DNA of 33,723 nt from Bacillota bacterium (lineage in GTDB: Bacteria; Bacillota; UBA5301; JAMCQP01), in NCBI GenBank assembly GCA_023381695.1, contig JAMCQP010000070.1, positions 1-33,723 of the forward strand, read 5' to 3'. Positions 17,775 to 26,557 of the stretch are shown piece after piece. Numbering within the stretch: position 1 is the first letter of the stretch; every line of letters begins with the position of its first letter. Both the position numbers and the translations under genes were made by a program. A model generated the notes under the pieces. That model made no database searches. It had not been told where the DNA came from and was given only the letters and a program-made list of their open reading frames with translations.

Positions 17775-17788
17775 ATTTGGCAAGATAA
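17764..17788 (+). repeat. Short direct repeat over the leuS1 stop
   Basis: TGGCAAGATAA occurs at 17764-17774, including the stop codon, and again at 17778-17788, with a period of 14 bases. It looks like a small local duplication of the end of the gene. Confidence 0.7.
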
Positions 17789-17852
17789 TTTAGAACCTCT
17801 GGAGTTTCAGGATCCGGGAACTTTTGCAGAGGAATAACAAGGAGGATGCAAG

Positions 17853-18503
17853 ATGGAGTTTTTTATCGATACCGCCAACCTGGACGAGATCCGCAAGGCG
17901 GCCGAACTGGGGGTTGTCAGCGGGGTGACCACGAACCCCTCGCTCATTGCTAAAGAAGGCCGTGATTTCCGCCAGACGGTGCTGGAGATCTGTGAGATCG
18001 TCGACGGGCCGATCAGCGCGGAAGTGATCAGCCCCGACGCGGACGGGATGGTTAAAGAAGCCGAAGAACTGGCGGGCTGGTCGCCGAATATCGTGATCAA
18101 GGTTCCCATTACGCTGGAAGGGCTCAAAGCCGTAAAAAGACTGTCGGAGAAGGGGATCAAGACCAATGTGACCCTGATCTTTTCGGCCAATCAGGCCTTG
18201 CTGGCCGCCCGCGCCGGCGCCACTTATGTGAGCCCGTTTGTGGGCAGGCTTGATGATGTAAGCCACGACGGGATGCAACTGGTGCGGGATATCGCGGAGA
18301 TCTACGCGATCTACGGCATCGAAACCATGATCATCGCCGCCAGCATCCGCCATCCTCTTCACGTGATCGAGGCGGCCAAGGCGGGCGCGGATATTGCCAC
18401 GATCCCCTACAAGGTCCTTGAGCAGATGGTGAAACATCCTCTGACCGATATCGGGATCGAGCGGTTCCTGGCCGACTGGGCCAAGGTGCCGAAGAAGAAG
18501 TAA
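17853..18503 (+). CDS. tal: Transaldolase (short TalC/Fsa-type)
   Basis: A 216-residue single-domain barrel of the short transaldolase/fructose-6-phosphate aldolase family. It begins [16 protein letters not shown], with [13 protein letters not shown]. The Schiff-base lysine is Lys83 in NIVIKVPIT, followed by [19 protein letters not shown] and [11 protein letters not shown]. Phe129 in SPFVGR is the residue typical of transaldolases, where fructose-6-phosphate aldolases have Tyr, so transfer of dihydroxyacetone units in the pentose phosphate pathway is the better reading. AAGGAGG lies about 8 bases before ATG 17853. It stands between two leuS genes, 78 bases after the first and probably under the same T-box; no functional link to leucine charging is known. 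Confidence 0.93.
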   Translation: MEFFIDTANLDEIRKAAELGVVSGVTTNPSLIAKEGRDFRQTVLEICEIVDGPISAEVISPDADGMVKEAEELAGWSPNIVIKVPITLEGLKAVKRLSEKGIKTNVTLIFSANQALLAARAGATYVSPFVGRLDDVSHDGMQLVRDIAEIYAIYGIETMIIAASIRHPLHVIEAAKAGADIATIPYKVLEQMVKHPLTDIGIERFLADWAKVPKKK

Positions 18504-18550
18504 TCCGGCGCGCCGCGTACGGTGACCCGATGGTGAAGGGGAGGATGACC

Positions 18551-20989
18551 TTGCAGGCTTATGATCACCATGCCGTCGAGGCCAAATGGCGGGAGGTCTG
18601 GGAGAAGGAACGGCTCTGGGAATCGGACCTTCATGCCGCGCCACGCCCCTACTACAACCTGATGATGTTTCCGTATCCTTCGGCGGAGGGGCTGCATGTG
18701 GGAAACGTATTTGCCTTCGCCGGGGCGGATATTCACGGCCGGTTCATGGCCATGCGGGGATACGACGTTTTTGAGCCCATGGGTTTTGACGCGTTCGGCA
18801 TCCACAGCGAAAACTACGCCCTGAAGATCAACGAACATCCGGCGCGGCTGATCGCGCGCAACACCCGACGGTTCACGGAGCAGCTGCAGAGAATGGGCGG
18901 GCGGTTCGACTGGTCGCATGCCGTGTACACCACGGATCCCTCCTACTACAAATGGACGCAGTGGCTCTTTCTGCAGTTGTACAAGGGCGGCCTGGCCTAC
19001 CAGGATCGCGCGCCGGTCAACTGGTGCCCCTCCTGCCAGACGGTTCTGGCCGACGAGCAGGTGGTGGACGGCAGGTGCGAACGTTGCGAAACCCTTGTAA
19101 CACAACGGGAGCTTACGCAATGGTTCCTCCGCATCACCCGGTATGCCGGGCAATTGCTTGATCAACTGGATAACCTGGACTGGTCCGAGGTCGTCAAGAC
19201 CGCCCAGCGCAACTGGATAGGCCGGAGCGCCGGGGTGGAGATCCGTTTTCCGGTGGAAGGGCTTGAGGGTGAAACGATTGACTGCTTCACCACGCGGCCG
19301 GATACCCTCTTCGGGGTGACCTGCCTGGCGCTGGCGCCGGAGCACTCGATGGCGGCGCGTCTAACCGTCCCGGAACAGCGGTCAGAGGTGGAGGCTTATA
19401 TCGCCCGGGCCGTTGGCAGGGCCGCGGTGGATCGTTTATCCGGCGAGCGCGAAAAAACGGGCGTCTTTACCGGCTCCCACGTCGTTAACCCGTTAAGTGG
19501 GGAACGCATCCCGGTCTGGGTTGCGGACTATGTGCTGGCGGGCTACGGCTCGGGCGCCGTGATGGGCGTCCCCGCTCACGACGAACGGGACTTCGCCTTT
19601 GCTCAGGCCATGGGCCTGCCGGTACGGGTTGTGGTGGCCCCGCCGGGCTGGAGCGGGAGCCGGGAAATGGCGGAGGTTTACACCGGGCAAGGGCGTTTGA
19701 TCAATTCCGGCGATTTTTCCGGGCTGGATAGCACGAAAGCCTGGGGGCTCATCGCAGACCGGATCGAGGAGAAGGGGTTTGGGGAGCGCAAGGTCACCTA
19801 TCGCCTGCGGGACTGGTTGATCTCCCGGCAGCGCTACTGGGGCCCGCCGATTCCCATCATCTATTGCGACACCTGCGGGACGGTGCCCGTGCCGGAAGAG
19901 GATCTGCCGGTGCTCTTGCCGGAGGTGGAGAACTTTAAGCCTCTGGGAACCGGGCAATCACCTTTGGCGGCGGCGTCGGAATGGTTGCGGGTCCCCTGCC
20001 CGCGGTGCGGCCGTGAGGCCCGTCGCGAGACCGATGTCTCGGACAACTTTTTGGACTCCGCCTGGTATTTTTTGCGTTATCCTTCCGCCCAAGACGCGGG
20101 CCGGGCCTGGGATCCCGAGCTCATCCGGAAGTGGTTACCGGTGGATTCCTACATCGGCGGCAAGGAACATGCGGTGCTGCACCTGATGTACACCCGGTTT
20201 ATCGTTTTTGCGCTGCATGATCTGGGGTTGCTCTCCTTTGATACGCCGTTCCGCCGTTTTCGGGCTCATGGGGTCATCACCCGCGAGGGAGCCAAGATGA
20301 GCAAGTCCCGGGGCAACGTGGTCAACCCGGATGAGTATTTTGACCGTTACGGCGCCGACACGTTCCGTACCTACCTGATGTTCATGGGTTCGTACGAGGA
20401 GGGGGGCGACTTCTCCGACGCGGGTATTCGCGGCGTGCACCGGTTTTTGCAGCGGGTCTGGGCGCTGGTGCAACGGTATCGGGAGCAGCAGGGGATCCCA
20501 CGGGAACTCCCGCCGGAGAACGCCCGGATCTTGCACCGGACCATGGAAAAGGTGACCCGGGACGTGGAAGGGTTGAAGTACAATACGGCCGTGGCGGCGC
20601 TGATGGAGTACCTCAACGAGCTTCAGGGCCGCGAACAGCACCATGAACCGCTCTACCGCCAGGAGGTCGAGACATTTTTGCTGCTTCTGGCCCCATTTGC
20701 TCCGTTTATTGCCGAGGAGCTCTGGGAGCAGGTCGGCGGACCATTTTCGGTCCACCGCCAGCGCTGGCCGGAATACAATCCGGAACTGGCGGCGGATATA
20801 GTGGTGGAGCTGGCGGTCCAGGTCAACGGGCGGTTGCGGGATGTGCTCCGGGTGGAACCGCAACTAAGCCAGGAGGCGGCAGTGGCGGCCGCGCTCGGGT
20901 CGCCGAAGGTGGCGGCGGCCGTCAAAGGCCGGCTGGTGAGCAAGATCTATTACCTGCCCGGGAAGCTCCTGAATATGGTGATCAAGTGA
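18551..20989 (+). CDS. leuS: Leucyl-tRNA synthetase 2 (divergent second copy)
   Basis: A second complete class I leucyl-tRNA synthetase of 812 residues. It has the variant signature HVGN at 49-52 in PYPSAEGLHVGNVFAFAGAD, the cysteine pairs of NWCPSCQTVL and DGRCERCETL, an editing domain with FTTRPDTLFG and [34 protein letters not shown] at 582-586, and a C-terminal domain with VQVNGRLRDVL. All catalytic and editing motifs are intact, so it is not a decaying copy. It is clearly divergent from leuS1 along its length, which suggests acquisition or ancient duplication. TTG 18551 has AAGGGGAGG 6 bases upstream; ATG 18545 and ATG 18530 are alternatives. Only about 45 bases separate it from the transaldolase, and no promoter or T-box of its own is visible. 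Confidence 0.95.
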   Translation: MQAYDHHAVEAKWREVWEKERLWESDLHAAPRPYYNLMMFPYPSAEGLHVGNVFAFAGADIHGRFMAMRGYDVFEPMGFDAFGIHSENYALKINEHPARLIARNTRRFTEQLQRMGGRFDWSHAVYTTDPSYYKWTQWLFLQLYKGGLAYQDRAPVNWCPSCQTVLADEQVVDGRCERCETLVTQRELTQWFLRITRYAGQLLDQLDNLDWSEVVKTAQRNWIGRSAGVEIRFPVEGLEGETIDCFTTRPDTLFGVTCLALAPEHSMAARLTVPEQRSEVEAYIARAVGRAAVDRLSGEREKTGVFTGSHVVNPLSGERIPVWVADYVLAGYGSGAVMGVPAHDERDFAFAQAMGLPVRVVVAPPGWSGSREMAEVYTGQGRLINSGDFSGLDSTKAWGLIADRIEEKGFGERKVTYRLRDWLISRQRYWGPPIPIIYCDTCGTVPVPEEDLPVLLPEVENFKPLGTGQSPLAAASEWLRVPCPRCGREARRETDVSDNFLDSAWYFLRYPSAQDAGRAWDPELIRKWLPVDSYIGGKEHAVLHLMYTRFIVFALHDLGLLSFDTPFRRFRAHGVITREGAKMSKSRGNVVNPDEYFDRYGADTFRTYLMFMGSYEEGGDFSDAGIRGVHRFLQRVWALVQRYREQQGIPRELPPENARILHRTMEKVTRDVEGLKYNTAVAALMEYLNELQGREQHHEPLYRQEVETFLLLLAPFAPFIAEELWEQVGGPFSVHRQRWPEYNPELAADIVVELAVQVNGRLRDVLRVEPQLSQEAAVAAALGSPKVAAAVKGRLVSKIYYLPGKLLNMVIK

Positions 20990-20993
20990 TGCT

Positions 20994-21034
20994 ACCCGAT
21001 GCCGGGTCTCCCGGCGCCGGGTCTTTTCTTTTTT
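20994..21034 (+). terminator. Strong terminator after leuS2
   Basis: A 13-position stem (20994-21006 with 21010-21022; one mismatch and one wobble, loop TCT) is followed by TCTTTTCTTTTTT to 21034. It closes the T-box-leuS-tal-leuS unit. The rest of the gap to comEA (21035-21198) shows no gene and no convincing promoter. Confidence 0.93.
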
Positions 21035-21198
21035 GGCGAAATCCAGCGAGATCAGAAGCAAGCGTGAGAAAAGATGGCCATTGTTGGGCGCGTAATTTTT
21101 ACCATTAAGGTTTGCGTCCAGGGTGGTCCGCCGGGTAAGATTGGATCAACGGAGAAAGGAGAGAACCAGAAAGGGCTAAGGGATGGGAGGGGGATCTC

Positions 21199-21810
21199 TT
21201 GTTGGATTTCACCCACCAGGAACGTCAAGTCATGTGGGTATTGCTTTTGAGCGCCATCTTGGGCGCGGTGGTGCTGACCTGGCAGGAATTGGCCGGGGCC
21301 GCCCGCTGGGAGATGCTCTTGGAAGAGGAATATGCAACCGGGAATACCGGATCCCAATCCAGATTATCCGGGTCGCCGGTCTATCTATGGGCGGTGTTTT
21401 TGCCGCGTCTTCCCGAAACAATCCCCCCCGGAAAATGGCTGTTGATAGATCTCGACAGGGTGAAACCCGCTGGACCGGCGACACCGGTAAATCTCTCCGG
21501 CGATCTTTCGGAAAGCCATGACTTAACCGCAACCAGTGATGATCCGGCGTCAGACCAGCGTTCCAACCGTCATCCATCCGGCCGGACGGGCAAACCGCGC
21601 ACCATTGATGCGCCCATTGACATCAACCGGGCTTCCGCGAGCCAGTTGCAGATACTGCCCGGCATCGGCCCGGTACTTGCCGAACGGATTATCCAGTTAC
21701 GGCTCGAACGTGGGAGTTTCACCACGCCGGAAGAGCTTCTGGAGGTCAAAGGGATCGGTCCGAAAAAGTTTGAAAAGATCAAAGACCTGATCACCGTCGG
21801 GGGCTCATGA
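21199..21810 (+). CDS. comEA: ComEA-like helix-hairpin-helix competence protein
   Basis: A membrane-anchored DNA receptor of the competence uptake machinery. The 203 residues begin with a short cytoplasmic end and one membrane helix (VMWVLLLSAILGAVVL, about residues 12-27). A polar, Ser/Pro/Asp-rich spacer follows, then two helix-hairpin-helix motifs at the C-terminus: IDINRASASQLQILPGIGPV and LLEVKGIGPKKFEKIKDLI. The soluble middle part lacks the recognisable SLBB pattern of Bacillus ComEA, so this is a divergent member. Start TTG 21199 (or TTG 21202) follows GGGAGGGGG. The stop overlaps the comEC ATG, so the two are translationally coupled. comEB is absent. Confidence 0.88.
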   Translation: MLDFTHQERQVMWVLLLSAILGAVVLTWQELAGAARWEMLLEEEYATGNTGSQSRLSGSPVYLWAVFLPRLPETIPPGKWLLIDLDRVKPAGPATPVNLSGDLSESHDLTATSDDPASDQRSNRHPSGRTGKPRTIDAPIDINRASASQLQILPGIGPVLAERIIQLRLERGSFTTPEELLEVKGIGPKKFEKIKDLITVGGS

Positions 21811-24386
21811 AGTTTTCGCCTTTATATCTGGTTTCCGGGGCGTACATTAGCGGGATTGTTATAGCAGCCCGGTTTCACCCTGCCCCGTGGGTTCCGGGTA
21901 TTTTTACCGGGCTGGCGATCTTTCTGGCTCTCTTCCGGGCGCCAAACCTTTTCTTTCGCTCTGGCGAATCAAGTTTCGGAATGGTCTGGGACGGCCTTGC
22001 AACCGGGTTAGTCCAGCGTGCCCGCTCTTTGCGGGCAGTGGCCCTCCTGACGGTATTTTTTGGTCTGGGAGCCTTGTTTACTTCCTGTCGAATTCAGCCT
22101 CCGCCGGAACTCGAAAGGGTTCTGGGCGTCTTTTCCCCCGGCGTTCCCCGGGAGATTCTTGGAGTGGTGGTCCAGCCGCCGGAGGGGAATGGGGGGAAGC
22201 TGTATCTGGTAATTAAGGTGCTGAATGTGCAGAAGCCGGGTGGCACCGTCATTCTGGCCCCTGCCCGCCACCCTCCCAAAATGGGCCTGATCCGGTTGAC
22301 AGTGCCCTCGTCCGGTTTCACGCGGCGCCGGGTTGACTATGGTGACCGGATCCGGTTTCGGGCGGTGTTGCGGCGGCCACCGGATGCTGAAAACCCTGGA
22401 GAACCCTCCTTGCGTCGATCTCTGGCCAGAGAAGGCATATACTCGGTGGCTTATCTCGATGATCCCGGCCAGTTGCAGGTGCTCGGCGACTTTACGCCCT
22501 CCTGGCTGATCCGCCTGGCGGTGCATTTAAAAAAACGAGTGGAAGGGGTCTTTGATCAGACCCTTCCGCCGGTGGCGGCGGGGGTGTTGAAAGCCCTGGT
22601 CTTTGGCGACCGGGAGGGGCTTCCTGAACGGCTCGCTGAGGACTTCAGGGATGCCGGGGTCGTTCACATCCTTTCGGTGTCGGGGTTGCACCTTGGTTTT
22701 GTGGCGATGCTTTTGATGGCGGCCGGCAAGATCTTACGTCTCAAGGGCCTTTTGGCGGTGCTGGCAGCTGCAACGGGGGTGGCTGGTTACGCCCTTCTTA
22801 CTGGATGGCAGCCGCCGGCGGTGCGGGCGGCGATCATGTGGATGGCGGGAATCGGGGCGACGATCTCCGGCAGGGAACGAGCCGGCTTGCCGGCCTTGAC
22901 GCTGGCTGCAGTCGGGATCCTTTTCGCCAACCCTTTGGCGCTCTTTGACGTGGGATTTCAGTTGAGTTTTGCGGCAACCTGGGGGATAGTGGCGCTGGCT
23001 CCCGGCCTTTGGAGATCCGGGCGGGACGGCGCTGCGGCGGGCGGGGGCGGGGGCGGATTCAACGGTTTTTCGGGGTTTCGCGAGCTGTCCCGGTGGTTCC
23101 TTCACGTTTTACGGGCCTCCATGGCGGTCTCGGCGGCGGCTCAGCTGGCGACATTACCACTGTCGGCTTTCTACTTCAACCGGTTTTCGGCGGTGGCCCT
23201 GCTGGCCAACCTCTTTTTGGCGCCGCTGTCCGGCGTGATAGTGCAGGTGGGCCTGGCGGCGGGCGTGGCGGGCTTGATCTGGCTTCCCCTGGCCGGATTA
23301 TGGCAGGCGGCCAATGTGGTTTTCATCCTGGGTTTTGTCAAGCTGGCCGCTTTCTTCGGGAAGATGCCCGGCAGCGTCCTGGATGTCGCGACTCCGTCCG
23401 CCTGGCTTTGCATTTTCTATTATGCCGGGCTGGTCTATCTGGTTCGCAGCCTGCAGCCTGTAACAGCGCCCTGGCAGTCTCGGCGGATAAGACAGGGCGT
23501 TCTGCTGGCGACTCTTGGCCTGGCTGCGGTTGTCCCGTGGATGGGGGTCTGGCGGGTCGCCTCCCCCTGGTTGCGGGTGACCTTTCTCAATGTTGGCCAG
23601 GGCGATGCCATCCATCTTCAACTCCCCGGCGGATTTCAACTCATGGTGGACGGCGGCGGCCGGCCTGGGGCATCGGGCGCCGGCGGCGCCGACATCGGAG
23701 AGAGGACCGTTTTGCCCTATCTGCGCAGGCTTGGCGTTCGCCGTCTGGACATGATCTTCATAACGCACCGCCATGCGGATCACGTCCGGGGGTTGATCAG
23801 GGTGATGGAGGCCATGCCGGTAAAAGAACTGGTAGAAGGGGAAAGGGAACTGAAGTACCAGGGCGAGGATGATTCGGGGTATGAGCAACTATTGGCGGCG
23901 GCCAAAAAACGGGGAGTGCATATCCGCGCGGTAACGGCCGGGGGCACCTTCCTTTTCGGGAAGCGCAGCAGGTTGGAGATTCTATCTCCAGGGCCGACCG
24001 GGCAAGTATGGAATGCAGGTGAAAACGACCTTTCGCTGGTGATGAGGCTCTCATACCGGCGGTTTAGCCTGTTGTTGACCGGGGATCGGGAGCTGTCCAA
24101 AGGCTCTGTCCCGGGAAACCGCGCGGATCTCTCGGCCACCGTTCTAAAAGTGCCGCATCACGGCAGCCGGGAGGCTCTGGGCCGGGGGTTTTTAACGCGG
24201 ATCCACCCCAAAGCGGCGGTGATCTCCGTGGGCCGCAACAATTACGGACATCCCGCGGAGGATACGATACGCCTCCTTGAAACAGAAAAGGTCCGGTTAT
24301 ACCGGACCGATCTGAACGGCGCCGTGGTCGTCGAGACCGACGGCCGACGTTACCGGATCAGGACGAGGCATGAGACGCCTGATTAG
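21807..24386 (+). CDS. comEC: DNA internalisation channel ComEC/Rec2
   Basis: Forms the channel that brings single-stranded DNA through the membrane during transformation. The 859 residues begin with membrane helices and a DUF4131-like region, continue with the competence domain (AGVLKALVFGDREGLPE, GVVHILSVSGLHLGFV, LTGWQPPAVRAAIMWMAG), several more helices, and end in a metallo-beta-lactamase-like domain with FLNVGQGDAIHLQLPGG, the H-x-H-x-D-H motif HRHADH at 654-659 and VPHHGSREALG. That nuclease-like domain is thought to degrade the second strand. The ATG overlaps the comEA stop as ATGA. The gene converges on gpr with only 37 bases between them and no clear terminator. Confidence 0.96.
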   Translation: MKFSPLYLVSGAYISGIVIAARFHPAPWVPGIFTGLAIFLALFRAPNLFFRSGESSFGMVWDGLATGLVQRARSLRAVALLTVFFGLGALFTSCRIQPPPELERVLGVFSPGVPREILGVVVQPPEGNGGKLYLVIKVLNVQKPGGTVILAPARHPPKMGLIRLTVPSSGFTRRRVDYGDRIRFRAVLRRPPDAENPGEPSLRRSLAREGIYSVAYLDDPGQLQVLGDFTPSWLIRLAVHLKKRVEGVFDQTLPPVAAGVLKALVFGDREGLPERLAEDFRDAGVVHILSVSGLHLGFVAMLLMAAGKILRLKGLLAVLAAATGVAGYALLTGWQPPAVRAAIMWMAGIGATISGRERAGLPALTLAAVGILFANPLALFDVGFQLSFAATWGIVALAPGLWRSGRDGAAAGGGGGGFNGFSGFRELSRWFLHVLRASMAVSAAAQLATLPLSAFYFNRFSAVALLANLFLAPLSGVIVQVGLAAGVAGLIWLPLAGLWQAANVVFILGFVKLAAFFGKMPGSVLDVATPSAWLCIFYYAGLVYLVRSLQPVTAPWQSRRIRQGVLLATLGLAAVVPWMGVWRVASPWLRVTFLNVGQGDAIHLQLPGGFQLMVDGGGRPGASGAGGADIGERTVLPYLRRLGVRRLDMIFITHRHADHVRGLIRVMEAMPVKELVEGERELKYQGEDDSGYEQLLAAAKKRGVHIRAVTAGGTFLFGKRSRLEILSPGPTGQVWNAGENDLSLVMRLSYRRFSLLLTGDRELSKGSVPGNRADLSATVLKVPHHGSREALGRGFLTRIHPKAAVISVGRNNYGHPAEDTIRLLETEKVRLYRTDLNGAVVVETDGRRYRIRTRHETPD

Positions 24387-24423
24387 TCGGATGCACCGGA
24401 TCCGGCCAGTCGATCCTGGCAGA

Positions 24424-25563
24424 TTACTGTACGTAACGCATGATGTCCTGGAGGCTGATCTCCGGGTGCAATGCGGCGTTGAGGCCGCCCGCGATCACCC
24501 TTGACACATCGTCGACCAGAACATCGATCTCTTTGGGGGTGACGATCATGCTCCCCAGGAACGGCGTCAGGATTTCTTCCAGCATCTGCCGCTTTTGTTG
24601 AGGTTCCAGCTGCATCTTCTGGTTGGCGAAGCGCGGCGTTTTTGCGGTGGATTCATGGCCTGGAGTGGCCTGCGAGGCCGAAGCGGCCTTTGTGGCTAGA
24701 GTGGCCTGCGGAGTGACTGATGTAGCTGGAGCGGGCGCCGTTTCCCTGGCCAGGATCTCCATGGCGTCGTTGGCGATGGTTGTGGCGTGGATAACCGTGG
24801 GAACGCCGACCGCCAGAACCGGGATCCCGAGGGTCTCCGGAGTGATGCCCATCCGTTTATTGCCAATCCCGGAGCCAGGGCTGATGCCGGCGTCGGAGAT
24901 CTGGATCGTGGCGCAAAGCCGTTCGCTGGCCCTGGAGGCCAGGGCGTCGATGGCGATCACCATGGCCGGCCGGATCTGCTGGACCACTCCCTTGATCACT
25001 TCGCCGGTCTCCATGCCGGTAATCCCCAGCACCCCGGGAGCGATGGCGCATACCGGGCGCAGTTCGCCCCTCAGTTCCGGGGGGGTCATCTCATAAAGGT
25101 GGCGGGTGATCAGGACCTGGTGAACAACTTTCGGGCCAAGCGCGTCCGGCGTGGCATTCCAGTTGCCCAGTCCGACGATCAGGACATTGGCCTGGGGTGG
25201 GATGCGGCCGAGGAACCGGCTGATCTCTCTGGCGAAGACTTCCGCGACCTCTTCGTGGATGTCACGGTTGTGCTGCCGGAGCTCAGCCGATTCGATGGTG
25301 GAATAGTGGCCCGGCATCTTCCCCAGCTCTCTTGCGGCCTGGGCGGAAAGAATGGACATTCTGGTGACCTTGGCGTGTTCGCTCTCTTCCACGTCAACCC
25401 TGGCCCCGGAGACTTCCCGGCCGGTCTGGGCGCGCATGACCTCCGTAGCCTCGATGGCCAGGTCGGTGCGCACGTTGTAGTACTCTTCCAGCGCATTTTC
25501 CGGGACATTCTGCTCCGCCTGAAGATGCTTGACCTTTTCCCAGAGATCTAAATAGTCGTTCAT
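24424..25563 (-). CDS. gpr: GPR endopeptidase (spore germination protease)
   Basis: Made in the forespore as a zymogen; after germination it degrades the small acid-soluble proteins that coat spore DNA. The 379 residues include the propeptide junction YYNVRTDLAIEATEV, where self-cleavage occurs before TDLA, then VDVEESEHAKVTRM, NVLIVGLGNWNATPDALGPKVV, CAIAPGVLGITGMETGEVIKGVV, VIAIDALASR and DAGISPGSGIGNKRMGI. Residues of about 274-315 form an Ala/Thr/Pro-rich insert that looks like a flexible loop. ATG 25563 on the minus strand has GGAGG about 7 bases upstream; the frame is open further but without homology. It faces comEC. A forespore sigma-factor promoter could not be assigned with confidence. 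Confidence 0.95.
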   Translation of the reverse strand: MNDYLDLWEKVKHLQAEQNVPENALEEYYNVRTDLAIEATEVMRAQTGREVSGARVDVEESEHAKVTRMSILSAQAARELGKMPGHYSTIESAELRQHNRDIHEEVAEVFAREISRFLGRIPPQANVLIVGLGNWNATPDALGPKVVHQVLITRHLYEMTPPELRGELRPVCAIAPGVLGITGMETGEVIKGVVQQIRPAMVIAIDALASRASERLCATIQISDAGISPGSGIGNKRMGITPETLGIPVLAVGVPTVIHATTIANDAMEILARETAPAPATSVTPQATLATKAASASQATPGHESTAKTPRFANQKMQLEPQQKRQMLEEILTPFLGSMIVTPKEIDVLVDDVSRVIAGGLNAALHPEISLQDIMRYVQ

Positions 25564-25726
25564 GGCAAACCTCCACAAAACCTTGACGTTGACGCTCTCC
25601 GGCTTAGGAATGCCCACTTGGAAGGGAAAATATCCGATTTGGGCGGGAAAAGGTCCGGAAAATTTGAGCGGCACATTGCGAGTACCTATTGCGAGTAAAA
25701 GTAGAGTTAAACTTTGCCAGTACCCA

Positions 25727-25755
25727 TTGGCATGTCGCATATTAAAGAGTATAAT
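25727..25755 (+). promoter_or_regulatory. Promoter of the toxin-antitoxin pair
   Basis: TTGGCA (25727-25732) and TATAAT (25750-25755) are 17 bases apart. The -35 overlaps the right half of an inverted repeat, TGCCA (25715-25719) with TGGCA (25728-25732). Confidence 0.8.
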
Positions 25756-25757
25756 AC

Positions 25758-25777
25758 TTGTAAGATATTCCTTACAA
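25758..25777 (+). promoter_or_regulatory. Probable autoregulatory operator of the toxin-antitoxin pair
   Basis: A perfect inverted repeat, TTGTAAG (25758-25764) and CTTACAA (25771-25777), has a 6-base spacer and lies at the expected transcription start, 16 bases before the antitoxin ATG. AbrB/MazE-fold antitoxins usually bind such sites to repress their own operon. Confidence 0.65.
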
Positions 25778-25793
25778 TCAAGGAGTGGATTTC

Positions 25794-26051
25794 ATGGACT
25801 CGTTTATTGTTCGGCTCACAAGCAAGGGACAATTAACCTTGCCCATTGCAATAAGGCGAAAACTCGCCATGGGTGAGGGAACGAAGTTGTTTGTGGTCCT
25901 TGATGAGGATGAAATACGACTGAAGAAGATGGAGGGGGGGGGGATCCCCGTCTTTTCCAAAAAGAGCAGCTTTTTTGACTTGATCGGTTCTTTTGAGGGA
26001 CCACGGGATCTGGCTGAAAAACATGACAGTTATTTGAGGGAGAAACCCTGA
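25794..26051 (+). CDS. AbrB/MazE-fold antitoxin
   Basis: An 85-residue protein with an N-terminal swapped-hairpin AbrB DNA-binding domain (FIVRLTSKGQLTLPIAIRRKLAMGEG, then LFVVLDEDEIRLKK). The C-terminal tail (SFFDLIGSFEGPRDLAEKHD) is of the type that wraps around a PIN toxin. ATG 25794 has AAGGAG 8 bases before it. Its stop overlaps the toxin start. Base composition here is richer in AT than in the surrounding genes, which suggests recent arrival. It probably represses its own promoter at the palindromes just upstream. Confidence 0.88.
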   Translation: MDSFIVRLTSKGQLTLPIAIRRKLAMGEGTKLFVVLDEDEIRLKKMEGGGIPVFSKKSSFFDLIGSFEGPRDLAEKHDSYLREKP

Positions 26052-26467
26052 TGAAATTTGTGTTTGTGGATACTTCCGGAATAGTAGCGGCCATGAATAC
26101 AAAAGACGAGCATCATCAGGCGGCAACGAAAGTATTTGCCGCTTTGGTTCAAGAAAGATGTGCGCTTGTAATCACCAACTATGTTCGCGCAGAGACTCAT
26201 GCTTTGTTGGTAGGAAGAGCTGGGCGTGACGTTGCTTTCAGGTTCCTGGAGGAAAAGTCTTGGAGTGTAAAATGGGTTGGGCCTGAAGACGAGGAACAAG
26301 CAATGGAAATCATGAGGCGTTATCAAGATAAAACATTTTCCCTGATTGATGCTACCAGCTTCGTGGTGATGAAACGCCTGGAGATCGACACGGCTATCGC
26401 CTTTGACCGGCACTTTCAACAATATGGGATAAAGGTTCTGGGCCCAGTTGACCTTGAATTTCATTAA
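26051..26467 (+). CDS. PIN-domain toxin (VapC-like ribonuclease)
   Basis: A 138-residue PIN-domain protein, probably an endoribonuclease held inactive by the upstream antitoxin. The four acidic positions of the active site can be placed: Asp7 in FVFVDTSG, Glu48 in NYVRAETHALL, Asp100 in FSLIDATSF and Asp119 in AIAFDRHF. Start and antitoxin stop overlap as TGATG, the usual coupling in such modules. It sits between gpr and rpsT, genes normally adjacent in Bacillota, and is relatively AT-rich. The RNA target is unknown. Confidence 0.9.
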   Translation: MKFVFVDTSGIVAAMNTKDEHHQAATKVFAALVQERCALVITNYVRAETHALLVGRAGRDVAFRFLEEKSWSVKWVGPEDEEQAMEIMRRYQDKTFSLIDATSFVVMKRLEIDTAIAFDRHFQQYGIKVLGPVDLEFH

Positions 26468-26504
26468 AGACCAGAGTATCCTGGACAAAGGCATGCAAAA
26501 GATG

Positions 26505-26533
26505 TTGAAATCTCCCGGTTGGTGTGGTAAAAT
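26505..26533 (+). promoter_or_regulatory. Sigma-A promoter of rpsT
   Basis: TTGAAA (26505-26510) and TAAAAT (26528-26533) are 17 bases apart, with an extended -10 TGG. The ribosomal-protein start follows 24 bases later. Confidence 0.8.
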
Positions 26534-26557
26534 TAAATGGTATGCAAGGAGGTGAGA

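Noticed and set aside
21118-21135. T-box-like sequence AGGGTGGTCCGCCGGG before comEA
   Set aside because: It lacks the TGGNACC core, and no Stem I, antiterminator or terminator stands around it.
25562-25876. Open frame overlapping the toxin-antitoxin promoter
   Set aside because: It crosses the gpr ribosome site, the promoter and the operator dyad, and overlaps the antitoxin gene in another frame; no domain seen.
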